Origin: Thermocrispum agreste DSM 44070
GTDB taxonomy: Bacteria; Actinomycetota; Actinomycetes; Mycobacteriales; Pseudonocardiaceae
DNA: 64,000 nt
Reading direction: 5' to 3'
NCBI RefSeq assembly: GCF_000427905.1
Contig: NZ_ATYX01000007.1
Coordinates: 62,001-126,000, forward strand
Both the position numbers and the translations under genes were made by a program. How positions within the stretch are numbered: position 1 is the stretch's first letter; the number at the start of each line of letters is the position of its first letter. Below, piece by piece: positions 23,165 to 32,755 of the stretch. The notes under the pieces are model-generated. The model was not told the origin of the DNA. It did no database searches and worked only from the letters and a program-made list of their open reading frames with translations.

Positions 23165-23937
23165 CCAGCACCACCCCTCTGCCCGGCTGGTACACCGACA
23201 GCACCAACCCGGCGCTGGTGCGCTGGTGGGACGGGGCTGCGTGGACCGAGCACGTGCGTCCCCACCCCGGTGCGGCGGGCAACCATGCACAACAGGCCCA
23301 GCAGGCCCAGCACCCCGTCGGCCGGCTCGGCGCGGGACCGCTGTTCGAGGTGCGCGAGCTGGTGCTGGTCGAGCAGGCGCCGGCCGGCAACGCGGCCTCG
23401 TACCGGTACGTCGACCGGCACGGCAACGAGATCGGGTCGCTGCACCAGACCGACGAGCACGGACGCACCGGGATGCGCCTGCCCGGCCGCGCCAGCCAGG
23501 ACACCATGTACTTCCGGCTCTTCGACGCCGCGGGCGCGCTGCTGGCCGCCATCACCCAGCCGTACCAGAAGGCGAGCGAGATCTTCAAACCGCGGATCAC
23601 CGTCACCGACGCCCGGGGCCGCCCGGTCGGCGAGATCAAGGCCGAGACGGCAGGTCTCGGCCGGAACCGGATGAGCTTCTCCGTGCACGGCAACAGGGCG
23701 GGCGGGCTGGCTGCCACCAGCTGGCTGTCCAGCAAGTACACCGTGGTGGACGACGCCAAGCACCAGGTGGCCGAGATCGTCAAGCGGGAGTTCAGCGACT
23801 TCCCGCTGCCGGATATCCCGGCGAACGGGGACAGCTACTGGCTGAGCCGCCCGTCACGGTTGCCGGAACCGCTGGGCACCTTGGTGCTCCTCGCGCCGTT
23901 CGCCCTGGACAACGCCTACCACTCGGACACCAAGTGA
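23161..23937 (+). CDS. DUF2510 + LURP-one/scramblase-like protein (paralogue 2)
   Basis: 258 residues with the same design as its upstream neighbour: DUF2510 start (LPGWYTDSTNPALVRWWDGAAWTEHVRP), short linker, tubby-like beta domain (VREL VLVEQAPAGNAASYRYVDRHGNEIGSLHQ...SEIFKPRITVTDARGRPVGEIKAE...NRMSFSVHGN...YTVVDDAKHQVAEIVKREFSDF) and a hydrophobic C-terminal stretch RLPEPLGTLVLLAPFALDNAYH matching the paralogue's end. The four-base overlap and shared architecture indicate a duplicated, coupled pair, possibly acting as a heteromer. Confidence 0.82.
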   Translation: MTSTTPLPGWYTDSTNPALVRWWDGAAWTEHVRPHPGAAGNHAQQAQQAQHPVGRLGAGPLFEVRELVLVEQAPAGNAASYRYVDRHGNEIGSLHQTDEHGRTGMRLPGRASQDTMYFRLFDAAGALLAAITQPYQKASEIFKPRITVTDARGRPVGEIKAETAGLGRNRMSFSVHGNRAGGLAATSWLSSKYTVVDDAKHQVAEIVKREFSDFPLPDIPANGDSYWLSRPSRLPEPLGTLVLLAPFALDNAYHSDTK

Positions 23938-23974
23938 CAGCGAGAGGCGCATCAGGCCTGCACTGGTACCCCTG

Positions 23975-25069
23975 TCAGCGCCGGGTGCCGGTGATCTTGG
24001 CGGCGCCAAGGACCAGGTCTCCGGCCTCGGCGTCCGGCCGGTACAGCACCAGCGTCTGCCCCGGCGCCACACCGCGCAGCGGCTCGCGCAGCTCCACCCG
24101 CACCCGGTCCTCGCCGTCGGCCACCGCCACCGCGGGCGCCACACCACCGTGTGCACGCACCTGCACCTGGCACTCGGTCGGCCCGTCGAGCGGCTTCGCC
24201 GGCCAGGTGGCGCGGTCGCCCTCGATCACCCGCACGCCGAGGTCTTCGGCCGACCCCACCTTCACCGTGCCGGACACCGGTTCCAGCGCCAGCACGTACC
24301 GCGGGCGGCCGTCCGGCGCGGGCGCCTCGATGCCCAGCCCCTTGCGCTGCCCGACGGTGAACCCGTGGATGCCGGTGTGCTCACCCAGCACCGCCCCGGT
24401 CTTCGCGTCGACCAGCTTGCCCGGCTTGCGGCCGAGCCGGGACTCCAGGAACGCCTTGGTGTTGCCGTCCGGGATGAAGCAGATGTCGTGGCTGTCCGGC
24501 TTGTCGGCGACCATCAGGCCCCGCTCGGCCGCCTCCGCCCGGACCTCGGACTTGACCGAATCCCCCAGCGGGAACATGGCGTGCCGCAGCTGCTCGGCGC
24601 TCAGCGAGGCCAGCACGTACGACTGGTCCTTGCCCTCGTCGGCGCTGCGGCGCAGCTCCGGAACCCCGTCGACGATCCGCAGGCGCGCGTAGTGCCCGGT
24701 CACGACCGCGTCGAAGCCCAACGCGATCGCCTTCTCCAGCAGCGCCTCGAACTTGATCTTCTCGTTGCACGTCACGCACGGGTTCGGGGTGCGGCCCGCG
24801 GCGTACTCGCCGACGAAGGTCTCGATCACGTCCTCGGTGAACCGCTCGGCGAAATCCCACACGTAGAACGGGATGCCGAGCAGATCGGCCACCCGGCGCG
24901 CGTCCCGCGCATCCTCGATCGTGCAGCAGCCGCGGGCCCCGGTGCGCAACGTGCCCGGCTTGGCCGACAGCGCCAGGTGCACGCCGACGACCTCGTGCCC
25001 GGCGTCCACCGCCCGCGCGGCCGCCACCGCGGAGTCCACCCCGCCGCTCATGGCGGCCAGCACCTTCAT
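23975..25069 (-). CDS. mnmA: tRNA-specific 2-thiouridylase
   Basis: 364-residue enzyme that thiolates U34 of tRNA for Lys, Glu and Gln. It opens with the ATP-PPase loop [18 protein letters not shown]. The catalytic cysteines lie in [15 protein letters not shown] and [10 protein letters not shown]; the C-terminal domain has [15 protein letters not shown] 25069 shares four bases with the end of iscS, which supplies its persulfide sulfur, so sulfur donor and user are translationally coupled. The open frame upstream of this ATG is a shadow. Confidence 0.97.
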   Translation of the reverse strand: MKVLAAMSGGVDSAVAAARAVDAGHEVVGVHLALSAKPGTLRTGARGCCTIEDARDARRVADLLGIPFYVWDFAERFTEDVIETFVGEYAAGRTPNPCVTCNEKIKFEALLEKAIALGFDAVVTGHYARLRIVDGVPELRRSADEGKDQSYVLASLSAEQLRHAMFPLGDSVKSEVRAEAAERGLMVADKPDSHDICFIPDGNTKAFLESRLGRKPGKLVDAKTGAVLGEHTGIHGFTVGQRKGLGIEAPAPDGRPRYVLALEPVSGTVKVGSAEDLGVRVIEGDRATWPAKPLDGPTECQVQVRAHGGVAPAVAVADGEDRVRVELREPLRGVAPGQTLVLYRPDAEAGDLVLGAAKITGTRR

Positions 25070-26289
25070 GTCCTCACCCTTCCTGCTCGCCGCGTGGTCA
25101 GACCCGCCTTGCGAGCCCGCTCGACGACTCCCTCGATCTCCGCCAGCAGCGCTTCGACATCGGCCTTCGCCGACGTGTGCCCCAGCGAGAAGCGCAGCGA
25201 CCCGCGCGCGTGGCGCGGGTCGACGCCCATGGCCAGCAACACGTGGCTGGGCTCGGCCACGCCCGCGGTGCACGCCGAGCCGGTGGAGCATTCGATGCCG
25301 CGCGCGTCGAGCAGCATCAACAGGCTGTCGCCCTCGCAGCCCGGGAAGCTGAAGTGGGCATTGCCCGGCAGCCGGTCACCGTCCAGCCGCGGACCGTTGA
25401 GCACCGCGTCCGGCACCTTCGCCAGCACGCCGCGCACCAGCTCGTCCCGCAGGCCGGCCAGCCGCTCGGCGGTGTCCGGCAGCTCCTTCACCGCATACCG
25501 CACCGCCTCGGCCAGCGCGACGATGGCAGGCACGTCGAGCGTCCCGGACCGCACGTCGCGCTCCTGACCGCCGCCGTGCAACAGCGGGGTGCACTGCGCC
25601 TCGCGGGTCAGCAGCAGCGCCCCGATCCCGTAGGGGCCGCCCAGCTTGTGGCCGCTGAACGCCAGCGCCGTCGCGCCGCTGTCGGCGAAATCCACCGGCA
25701 CCGCGCCGACCGCCTGCACCGCGTCGGTGTGCAGCGGGACGCCGAACTCGGCGCAGACCGCCGCGATCTCGGCGATCGGGTTGATCGTGCCGACCTCGTT
25801 GTTCGCCCACATCACGCTGACCAGGGCGACGCCATCCGGATCGGCCTCCAGCGCCGTGCGCACCGCCTGCGGCGACACCCGGCCCTCGGCGTCCACCGGC
25901 AGCAGCGCAAGCTCTGCGCCCATGTCGTCGGCCAGCCACTGCGCGGCGTCCAGCACCGCGTGATGCTCCACCGCCGACACCAGCACGCGCCGCCGCGCCG
26001 GGTTCTCCTTGTGCTGGGCCCAGTAGATGCCCTTGACCGCCAGGTTGTTCGCCTCCGTGCCACCCCCGGTGAAGATCACCTCGGACGGGCGCGCACCCAG
26101 CGCCTCGGCGATCGACTCGCGCGCCTCCTCCACCATGCGGCGCGCCCGGCGGCCGGAGGAATGCAGCGACGACGCATTGCCCACCTCGGACAACGCCTGC
26201 GTCATGGCGGCGACGGCGGCGGGAACCATCGGCGTGGTGGCCGCATGGTCCAGGTATGCCGAGCGGGCTGGTCGCTGCGTCGAGGTCAT
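25066..26289 (-). CDS. iscS: cysteine desulfurase (IscS/NifS type)
   Basis: 407-residue PLP enzyme converting cysteine to alanine and an enzyme persulfide. Key segments: [10 protein letters not shown] near the start, [38 protein letters not shown] lysine in [18 protein letters not shown] and the active-site cysteine loop [17 protein letters not shown]. First gene of iscS-mnmA. The loop length around the Cys is that of class I desulfurases. Confidence 0.96.
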   Translation of the reverse strand: MTSTQRPARSAYLDHAATTPMVPAAVAAMTQALSEVGNASSLHSSGRRARRMVEEARESIAEALGARPSEVIFTGGGTEANNLAVKGIYWAQHKENPARRRVLVSAVEHHAVLDAAQWLADDMGAELALLPVDAEGRVSPQAVRTALEADPDGVALVSVMWANNEVGTINPIAEIAAVCAEFGVPLHTDAVQAVGAVPVDFADSGATALAFSGHKLGGPYGIGALLLTREAQCTPLLHGGGQERDVRSGTLDVPAIVALAEAVRYAVKELPDTAERLAGLRDELVRGVLAKVPDAVLNGPRLDGDRLPGNAHFSFPGCEGDSLLMLLDARGIECSTGSACTAGVAEPSHVLLAMGVDPRHARGSLRFSLGHTSAKADVEALLAEIEGVVERARKAGLTTRRAGRVRT

Positions 26290-26338
26290 GACCCTTCCAG
26301 GGTATCGCCCGCCACCGACACCGGCGCCGGGCGGCGTA

Positions 26339-27301
26339 TCAGGCCGCCGAATCCGACCGGCCCGCGGACACGCGGTGGATGCGTTCGGCCTCCGGCTGGA
26401 GGATGCGCGGCTGCCACGGCCGGGAGCCGAGCGCGGCGGTCATGCCCAGCGCGGACAGCACCGCGCTCTCGGTCAGGTCGGCCAGTTCGCGGCGGTCGGC
26501 GGTGCGGCCTGCCGGGATCTCCTGGCACACGAACATCTCGATGACCAGGCCGCGCAGCCTGGCCACGCGCATCAGCGACGCGACCAGCGACTCGGTGCCG
26601 ACGAACGCCGGTGCGGTCGTCTGCTCGCCGGTGGTGAGCCGGTAGCGCAGCGCCACCGGCAGCACGGCCGCTCCGCCGTCGATGGCCGCCTGGAACGGCG
26701 CGGGAACGTACCGACCGGACGCCTTGCCGCACCACGTGGTGCCCTCGCCCGCCACGTTCACCATCGCCCCGCCGCGGAACGCCTCCGCCAGCTCGGCCAC
26801 CGTCCCCGGAAGCGAGCGCAGGCTCTCCCGGTTCACGAACACCGTGCCCGCGCGCCGGATGAGCCCGCCGAGCACCGGCCAGCTGCGCAGCTCGGACTTG
26901 GCCAGCGCGCGCATCGGCTGCACCGAGTTCAGCGCCACGATGTCCAGCCACGAGATGTGGTTGTTGACCGTCATCACGCCCCGCTGCGGCTCGGCCGCCG
27001 CGCGGACCAGGCGGGACCGGCCGTGCACCACCAGGCGGGCGCCGAACGCGCGCAGCATGGCGCCGAACAGCGTGCGTACCACCACCGGGCGCACTCGCCG
27101 CGGCATGAGGAACAGCAAGGGGCCGGCGATGCCTGCCAGCAGCAGCACCAGCAGCGCGCTCGCCAGGCGGAGGATCACCCGCAGCCGGCCTGCCGACGGC
27201 GGGGTCTCCGCCTCCACGCAATCCGGGCCGCACGGCGACGTGGGCATCCACGGATGCGCCTGCGGCAGAGAACTGGTCGGTACCGGCCGTTCCTTGGGCA
27301 T
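26339..27301 (-). CDS. PlsC-type acyltransferase (OlsA-like)
   Basis: 320-residue membrane-bound acyltransferase. A hydrophobic segment (residues 43-65, [20 protein letters not shown]) precedes the PlsC domain with HX4D box [25 protein letters not shown] and [20 protein letters not shown]. It follows an OlsB-like gene by 41 bases on the same strand. In ornithine-lipid synthesis OlsB makes lyso-ornithine lipid and OlsA, a PlsC-family enzyme, adds the second acyl chain. The pairing suggests that reaction, though lysophosphatidate acylation is not excluded. The start is ATG 27301 ([11 protein letters not shown]). Confidence 0.82.
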   Translation of the reverse strand: MPKERPVPTSSLPQAHPWMPTSPCGPDCVEAETPPSAGRLRVILRLASALLVLLLAGIAGPLLFLMPRRVRPVVVRTLFGAMLRAFGARLVVHGRSRLVRAAAEPQRGVMTVNNHISWLDIVALNSVQPMRALAKSELRSWPVLGGLIRRAGTVFVNRESLRSLPGTVAELAEAFRGGAMVNVAGEGTTWCGKASGRYVPAPFQAAIDGGAAVLPVALRYRLTTGEQTTAPAFVGTESLVASLMRVARLRGLVIEMFVCQEIPAGRTADRRELADLTESAVLSALGMTAALGSRPWQPRILQPEAERIHRVSAGRSDSAA

Positions 27302-27342
27302 GCTCCCCCTATCGTCCGTCACACCCAGGTGACGTCCCGACT

Positions 27343-28131
27343 CTACTGGGCACCGAGGAAGAACTTCACATAACGCTGGTCGACGGAGTGGATGTCGAGA
27401 AGCACGAAGAAGTCGGCCACGTTGAAGTCCGGGTCGTGCGCGGGCGGCCCGCACACCCGGGCGCCCAGCCGCAGGTACCCGCGCACCAGCGGCGGCAGCA
27501 CCAGCTTCTCCACCCGCGGCACGCCCTCGGTCCGCCACGGATGGTGCGGGTGGACCCGCAAGCTTTCGTCGGCGTAGTACTTCTCCTGCAGCATGTCCCA
27601 CACCGATGCGGCGTAGGACCCGCCGTCGGCCAGCGGCACCGACGCGCAGCCCGCCAGGTAACGGTGGCCGGACAGCACCATGTACCGGGCGATGCCGGTC
27701 CACACCAGGCTCACCACGGCGCCGGTGCGGTGGTCGGCGTGCACGCACGACCGGCCGGTCTCCACCAGGCTGCCGCGCAGCTCGGCGAGGTTGCTCAGGT
27801 CGAACTCGGTGTCCGAGTACAACTTGCCCGCCTCGGCGGCGCGCTCCGGCGGCAGCATGCGGTAGGTGCCGACGATCTCCCCGGTGGCGTCCTCCCGCAC
27901 CACGATGTGGTCGCAGTACTGGTCGAACTCGTCGACGTCCAACCCGTCCACCGGCGAGTGCAGCTTCGCCCCCATCTCCACGCCGAACACCTGGTGCCGC
28001 AGCCGCTGGGCAGCGACGACCTCGTCCTCGGTCTTGGCGACCAACACCGAGTAGCCACCGGTGCCGGAATCCTTCCCCCCTGCTTTGCCGGCGCTCTTGG
28101 TGATGCTGGCCAGCAACTGCGATGAAGTCAT
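27343..28131 (-). CDS. OlsB-like N-acyltransferase (GNAT-related, Acetyltransf_5 type)
   Basis: 262 residues. The N-terminal half shows the OlsB/autoinducer-synthase-like fold: YSVLVAKTEDEVVAAQRLRHQVFGVEMGAKL, LDVDEFDQYCDHIVVREDATGEIVGTYRMLPPE, SDTEFDLSNLAELRGSLVETGRSCVHADHRTGAVVSLVWTGIARYMV, and GCASVPLADGG. The C-terminus (LVLPPLVRGYLRLGARVCGPPAHDPDFNVADFFVLLDI) matches the family's end. Likely 3-hydroxyacyl-ACP:ornithine N-acyltransferase, working with the downstream PlsC-type protein. Mycobacteria keep the same pair beside etfA. The acceptor amine is inferred, not shown. Confidence 0.8.
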   Translation of the reverse strand: MTSSQLLASITKSAGKAGGKDSGTGGYSVLVAKTEDEVVAAQRLRHQVFGVEMGAKLHSPVDGLDVDEFDQYCDHIVVREDATGEIVGTYRMLPPERAAEAGKLYSDTEFDLSNLAELRGSLVETGRSCVHADHRTGAVVSLVWTGIARYMVLSGHRYLAGCASVPLADGGSYAASVWDMLQEKYYADESLRVHPHHPWRTEGVPRVEKLVLPPLVRGYLRLGARVCGPPAHDPDFNVADFFVLLDIHSVDQRYVKFFLGAQ

Positions 28132-28202
28132 GTCGTTGATGATTCCAGCTCACGCACCGTCGTCGCCGCTCGGTGCACCCTCATGGCGTACAGGTGGGCG
28201 GA

Positions 28203-28337
28203 AACAGACCGGTGGCCTGCCGCCCAGCAGAACGACAGGCCGTCGGCAACAGACCAGTGACCTGCCGCCCAGCAGAACGACAGGCCGTCGGCAACAGACC
28301 GGTGGCCTGCCGCCCAGCGGGACGACAGGCCACCGGG
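28203..28337. repeat. three tandem 45-bp units, each an imperfect hairpin
   Basis: Units at 28203-28247, 28248-28292 and 28293-28337. The first two are nearly identical; the third differs at several positions. Each contains GGCCTGCCG and CGACAGGCC, which pair with one mismatch around a 10-base loop. They lie after the etfA stop and upstream of olsB-like on the minus strand, where they may act as stacked terminators or RNA-stabilising hairpins. The plus-strand frame through them encodes repeated TTGRRQQTGGLPPS-type peptides but has no other gene feature. Confidence 0.8.
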
Positions 28338-28350
28338 AAGCCGAGCCGGG

Positions 28351-29310
28351 TTAGCCCTTGCGCTTCTCGATCTCCTCCTGCAGCTGCGGCGCGACCTTGA
28401 ACAGGTCGCCGACCACGCCGAAGTCGGCGATCTCGAAGATCGGCGCCTCCGGGTCCTTGTTCACCGCGACGATCGTCTTGGAGGTCTGCATGCCCGCGCG
28501 GTGCTGGATCGCGCCCGAGATGCCCAGCGCGATGTACAGCTGCGGGGAGACCGTCTTGCCGGTCTGCCCGATCTGGAACTGCGCCGGGTAGTAGCCGGAG
28601 TCGACCGCGGCACGGGACGCGCCGACCGCCGCGCCCAGCGAGTCGGCCAGCGCCTCCACCACCGAGAACTGCTCGGCGGAACCGACGCCACGGCCACCGG
28701 CGACCACCACGGACGCCTCGGTCAGCTCCGGCCTGTCGCCGCGCACCAGCGGCTCCCGCCCGGTGATCTTGGCCGCCTTGGCCGGGTCCACCGCGGGCAG
28801 CTCCAGCGGCTCCTCGGCCGCCGCGCCCTCGGCCTGCTCGGCGTCCACCGCGCCGGGCCGCACCGAGATGACCGGCACGCCCTTGATGGCCTGCGCCTTC
28901 ACCGTGAACGCGCCACCGAAGATGCTGTGCTGCACGGTGCCGTCGGCCGCCACGTCCACCGCGTCGACCAGCAGGCCGCCGTCCAGCCGTACCGCCAGCC
29001 GCGCCGAGACCTCCTTGCCCTCGGCGGTCGCCGGCACCAGCACCGCCGCCGGGGAAGCCTTGCCCGCGGCCACCTGCAGCGCGTCGACCTTCGGGGTAAC
29101 CAGGTAGTTCGCCGCGTCCTCGGACTCCGCGACGTAGATCTTCGCCGCACCGTAGGCGGCCAGCGACTCCTTCGCCTTGGCCGCGCTGCCCGGGGCGCCC
29201 ACCACGACGGCGGCCGGCTCGCCGAGCGCACGCGCGGCGGTCAGCAGCTCGAACGTGGACTTCTTGACCTCACCGTCGACGTGGTCGACGAGAACCAGAA
29301 CTTCAGCCAT
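28351..29310 (-). CDS. etfA: electron transfer flavoprotein alpha subunit
   Basis: 319-residue FAD-binding subunit that collects electrons from acyl-CoA dehydrogenases. N-terminal domain [23 protein letters not shown]; the FAD domain carries [67 protein letters not shown] and [23 protein letters not shown]. It follows etfB by 37 bases. Its presumed oxidant partner gene is divergent, 1.2 kb upstream. Confidence 0.97.
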   Translation of the reverse strand: MAEVLVLVDHVDGEVKKSTFELLTAARALGEPAAVVVGAPGSAAKAKESLAAYGAAKIYVAESEDAANYLVTPKVDALQVAAGKASPAAVLVPATAEGKEVSARLAVRLDGGLLVDAVDVAADGTVQHSIFGGAFTVKAQAIKGVPVISVRPGAVDAEQAEGAAAEEPLELPAVDPAKAAKITGREPLVRGDRPELTEASVVVAGGRGVGSAEQFSVVEALADSLGAAVGASRAAVDSGYYPAQFQIGQTGKTVSPQLYIALGISGAIQHRAGMQTSKTIVAVNKDPEAPIFEIADFGVVGDLFKVAPQLQEEIEKRKG

Positions 29311-29347
29311 CGGTTTACGTCTCCTTGGGAATCGAGGCGGGGTGGTC

Positions 29348-30136
29348 TCAGATGAGCTTCTGGGCCGCGAGGAACTCGGCGATCTTCACGCCGCCGTCAC
29401 CCGAGTCCTCGATCTTCTGGCCTGCCTCACGCGGCGGCTTCGGCGCGGCTTCGAGCACCTTCGACCAGGCGTTGTCCAGGCCCACCTCGCTCGCGTCGAC
29501 CCCCAGGTCGGCCACGGTGAGCGTCTCGACCGGCTTCTTCTTGGCGGCCATGATGCCCTTGAACGACGGGTACCGCGGCTCGTTGATCTTCTCGGTCACG
29601 CTGACCACGGCGGGCAGCTGCGCCTCCAGGTGCGTCACGCCCTCGTCGGCGGTCTCCCGGTCCACCTTGATGGTGCCGCCTTCGACGGTGACCGACCGGG
29701 CGTGGGTCAGCTGCGGCATGCCCAGCAGCTCGGCCAGGATGGCGGGCACGCCACCGGAGCCGCCGTCCGACGAGGCGTTGCCCGCGATGATCAGGTCGAC
29801 GCTGTCCAGCCGGCGGATCGCCGCAGCGATGACCTTGGCGGTGGCGATCACGTCGGAGCCGTGCAACGCGGGGTCGGACACGTGGACGGCCTTGTGCGCG
29901 CCCATGGACAGGGCCTTGCGGATGGCGTCGGTCGCCCGGTCCGGGCCGACGGCCAGGACGGTGACCTCGCCCTCACCCGCCTCGGTGATCTTCAACGCTT
30001 CTTCGACGGCGCGCTCGTTGATCTCGTCGAGCACCGCGTCGGCGGACTCACGGTCAAGCGTGAAGTCGGAGTCGCTGAGCTTGCGCTCCGAGTAGGTGTC
30101 CGGCACCTGCTTGACCAGAACGACAATGTTGGTCAT
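29348..30136 (-). CDS. etfB: electron transfer flavoprotein beta subunit
   Basis: 262 residues: MTNIVVLVKQVPDTYSERKLSDSDFTLDRESADAVLDEINERAVEEALKI, DLIIAGNASSDGGSGGVPAILAELLGMPQLTH and the recognition-loop region LPAVVSVTEKINEPRYPSFKGIMAAKKK. It binds AMP and docks onto acyl-CoA dehydrogenases. GGAGGT lies upstream of ATG 30136. First gene of etfBA, divergent from the Fe-S reductase gene. Confidence 0.97.
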   Translation of the reverse strand: MTNIVVLVKQVPDTYSERKLSDSDFTLDRESADAVLDEINERAVEEALKITEAGEGEVTVLAVGPDRATDAIRKALSMGAHKAVHVSDPALHGSDVIATAKVIAAAIRRLDSVDLIIAGNASSDGGSGGVPAILAELLGMPQLTHARSVTVEGGTIKVDRETADEGVTHLEAQLPAVVSVTEKINEPRYPSFKGIMAAKKKPVETLTVADLGVDASEVGLDNAWSKVLEAAPKPPREAGQKIEDSGDGGVKIAEFLAAQKLI

Positions 30137-30310
30137 CGGCCTTCTTCGACCTCCTGATGGCAGCCGCTCGGCTGGCGATCGGCTGTGCGCGACAGCTCGT
30201 TGGTAGCTGGTTGATGTGGTTCTTGTCCGGCAGAACCCTGGCGGAACCTCAGCGACCCTAGAGCCCTACCGGCGGGTAGCTTACGGCGAAAACGCAGCAT
30301 GCAGCCCATC

Positions 30311-30328
30311 GCGTGACGTCATTCACGC
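30311..30328. promoter_or_regulatory. CRP/GlxR-like palindrome GCGTGA-N6-TCACGC
   Basis: Six-base arms are perfectly complementary around CGTCAT and contain the CRP-family core GTGA-N6-TCAC. It lies between two divergent operons of electron transfer from fatty-acid oxidation, a class of genes often under CRP-type control in actinobacteria. The outer bases differ from the TGTGA/TCACA consensus. Confidence 0.45.
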
Positions 30329-30404
30329 GGAATCGCGATTTACCTGCACGATCGTCCAGATTTCTGTCGATGCCGGTCGGTGCCCGACTTCCGCACCTGC
30401 TACC

Positions 30405-30420
30405 GACAAGTTAAGTTGTC
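30405..30420. promoter_or_regulatory. inverted repeat GACAA-N6-TTGTC
   Basis: GACAAGTTAAGTTGTC has perfect five-base arms around an AT-rich centre, about 47 bases before the TTG start of the Fe-S reductase gene. It could be an operator or overlap the promoter. Confidence 0.35.
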
Positions 30421-30466
30421 CGCCAACGGCTGCCGCGTTCCCTGACGCACCACCACGGAGGACCCG

Positions 30467-32749
30467 TTGACAATCACCTTGATCATCGGCTTGCTGGCCA
30501 CGGCCGTCGTGGCGGCGCTGGCCGCACGGCGTATCGCGTGGCTGATCAAGCTCATCCGGTCGGGCCAGCCGACCGATCGCGGCGACAACCTGGCCAAGCG
30601 GGTGTGGCTGCAGTTCGTCGAGGTGTTCGGCCAGCGCAAGCTGCTGAAGTGGTCAGTGCCCGGCCTGGCCCACTTCTTCACCATGTGGGCCTTCTTCATC
30701 CTGGCCACGGTCTACGTGGAGGCCTACGGTGCGCTGTTCGACGAGGACTTCGCCATCCCGCTGATCGGCAAGTGGGACCTGCTCGGCGCGTTGCAGGACT
30801 TCATCGCGCTCGCCGCGCTGGTCGGGCTGATCACGTTCACCGTGCTGCGCATCAAGCAGGCGCCCGAGCGCAAGCAGCGGGCCTCCCGGTTCTACGGCTC
30901 GCACACCGGCGGGGCGTGGCTGATCCTGTTCATGATCTTCAACGTCCTGTGGACGATGTTCCTCTTCCGCGGCGCCGCCTCGGCGGGCGGTCACCTGCCG
31001 TACAAGGACGGCGGGGCGTTCGCCTCGGACGCGATCGGCGAGCTGATGTCCGGCTTGGACGCCGACACGATCTTCTTCCTCGACCGGCTCGGCCTGCTGC
31101 TGCACATCGGCGTCATGCTGGTGTTCCTGCTGATCGTGCTGCACTCCAAGCACCTGCACATCGGCCTGGCGCCGCTGAACGTGTCGGCCAAGCGGCTGCC
31201 CGACGCGCTCGGCCCGCTGCAGCCGATCGAGCACGACGGCAAGCCGGTCGACTTCGAGGACCCGGACGAGGACGCCAAGTTCGGCCGCGGGGCGATCGAG
31301 GACTTCACCTGGAAGGGCTACCTGGACTTCGCCACCTGCACCGAGTGCGGCCGCTGCCAGAGCCAGTGCCCGGCGTGGAACACCGGCAAGCCGCTGTCGC
31401 CCAAGCTGGTGATCATGGACCTGCGCGACCACCTGTTCGCCAAGGCCCCGTACCTGATCGGTGGCAAGGAGATCCCGGACGCGGTGGACGCGGTGGAGAC
31501 CAAGGGGCACGGCGTGCCGGAGTCCGGCTCGTCCCGGATGGCGCAGAACGACCCCCGGCAGGCCACCCGGCCGCTGGTCGGCACCGCCGAGCAACTCGGC
31601 GTCATCGACCCGGACGTGCTGTGGTCGTGCACCACGTGCGGCGCCTGCGTCGAGCAGTGCCCGGTGGACATCGAGCACATCGACCACATCGTGGACATGC
31701 GGCGCCACCAGGTGATGATCGAGTCAGAGTTCCCCGGCGAGCTCGGCACGCTGTTCCGCAACCTGGAGAACAAGGGCAACCCGTGGGGCCAGAACAACTC
31801 CGAGCGGCTGGACTGGGCCAAGGAGCTGGACTTCGAGGTGCCGGTCTACGACGGTGAGCTGGCCGACGACGTGGAGTACCTGTTCTGGGTCGGCTGCGCC
31901 GGCGCGTTCGACGACAACGCCCGCAAGACCGTGCAGGCCACCGCGGAACTGCTGCACCTGGCCGGGGTCAAGTACGTGGTGCTGGGCACCGAGGAGACCT
32001 GCACCGGTGACTCGGCCCGCCGCGCGGGCAACGAGTTCCTGTTCCAGATGATGGCGCAGCAGACCGTCGAGATGCTCAACTCGGTGTTCGAGGGCCGCGA
32101 GCCGGTCAAGCGCAAGATCGTCACCACCTGCCCGCACTGCATGAACACCCTGGGCAGGGAGTACCCGCAACTGAACGGCCACTACGAGGTGGTGCACCAC
32201 ACCCAGCTGCTGAACAAGCTGGTGCGGGAGAAGAAGCTGGTGCCCATCACCCCGCCGGAGGGCACCACGGTCGACGGGGTCGGCCCGATCGAGCGGCGCA
32301 AGGTCACCTACCACGACCCGTGCTACCTGGGTCGGCACAACAAGGTGTACTCGCCGCCGCGTGAGCTGATCGACGCCGCGGGCGCCGAGCTGGCGGAGAT
32401 GCCGCGGCACGCCGACCGGGCGCTGTGCTGCGGTGCCGGTGGCGCCCGGATGTGGATGGAAGAGCACATCGGCAAGCGCATCAACCTCGAGCGGGTCGAC
32501 GAGGCACTGACCACGCTGGGCAACGGCGCGGGCCCGAAGGACGCCGAAGGCACCGTCATCACCGGCTGCCCGTTCTGCAAGGTGATGGTCGCCGACGGGC
32601 TGACCCAGCGCGGCAGCGAGAACGTCGGCACCAACGTCGGCGTGAAGGACGTCGCCCAGCTGCTGCTCGAAGCGGTCAAGCGCGGCGAGGACGTCCAGCA
32701 GCGGGCGGCCGGGCAGGCCGAGCCGGAGCTGGAGAAGACGGAGTCCTGA
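30467..32749 (+). CDS. etfD: membrane Fe-S reductase, EtfD-like (ETF oxidase)
   Basis: 760 residues. The N-terminal membrane part has helices at about residues 2-25, 62-85, 100-125, 140-165 and 205-230 (NarI/HdrE-like haem b candidate: HFFTMWAFF, LHIGVMLVFLLIVLHSKHLHI). Two [4Fe-4S] motifs follow, CTECGRCQSQCP and CTTCGACVEQCP. Two CCG-type domains close the protein: CAG...CTGDSARR...CPHCMNTLGREYP, and HDPCYLGRHN...CCGAGGARMW...CPFCKVM. It probably reoxidises reduced ETF and passes electrons to menaquinone, as proposed for mycobacterial EtfD, and lies divergent to etfBA. TTG start at 30467 with GGAGG upstream. Confidence 0.88.
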   Translation: MTITLIIGLLATAVVAALAARRIAWLIKLIRSGQPTDRGDNLAKRVWLQFVEVFGQRKLLKWSVPGLAHFFTMWAFFILATVYVEAYGALFDEDFAIPLIGKWDLLGALQDFIALAALVGLITFTVLRIKQAPERKQRASRFYGSHTGGAWLILFMIFNVLWTMFLFRGAASAGGHLPYKDGGAFASDAIGELMSGLDADTIFFLDRLGLLLHIGVMLVFLLIVLHSKHLHIGLAPLNVSAKRLPDALGPLQPIEHDGKPVDFEDPDEDAKFGRGAIEDFTWKGYLDFATCTECGRCQSQCPAWNTGKPLSPKLVIMDLRDHLFAKAPYLIGGKEIPDAVDAVETKGHGVPESGSSRMAQNDPRQATRPLVGTAEQLGVIDPDVLWSCTTCGACVEQCPVDIEHIDHIVDMRRHQVMIESEFPGELGTLFRNLENKGNPWGQNNSERLDWAKELDFEVPVYDGELADDVEYLFWVGCAGAFDDNARKTVQATAELLHLAGVKYVVLGTEETCTGDSARRAGNEFLFQMMAQQTVEMLNSVFEGREPVKRKIVTTCPHCMNTLGREYPQLNGHYEVVHHTQLLNKLVREKKLVPITPPEGTTVDGVGPIERRKVTYHDPCYLGRHNKVYSPPRELIDAAGAELAEMPRHADRALCCGAGGARMWMEEHIGKRINLERVDEALTTLGNGAGPKDAEGTVITGCPFCKVMVADGLTQRGSENVGTNVGVKDVAQLLLEAVKRGEDVQQRAAGQAEPELEKTES

Positions 32750-32755
32750 CCGGTG

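Larger units (their letters stand above)
30137..30466. other. divergent regulatory region between etfB and the Fe-S reductase
   Basis: 330 bases without a credible gene. It holds a CRP-like palindrome (30311-30328) and a second inverted repeat (30405-30420), described separately. GGAGGA at 30457-30462 is the ribosome-binding site of the plus-strand gene. Confidence 0.7.

Noticed and set aside
23975-25291. 438-residue version of MnmA
   Set aside because: The first 74 residues do not resemble MnmA and are antisense-frame to iscS; the ATP loop starts at ATG 25069.
28203-28337. CRISPR array
   Set aside because: The units are contiguous and carry no variable spacers.
28061-28354. 97-codon plus-strand frame with repeated TTGRRQQTGGLPPS peptides
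   Set aside because: Overlaps the start of the olsB-like gene on the other strand; the periodic peptide is a translation of the hairpin repeats.
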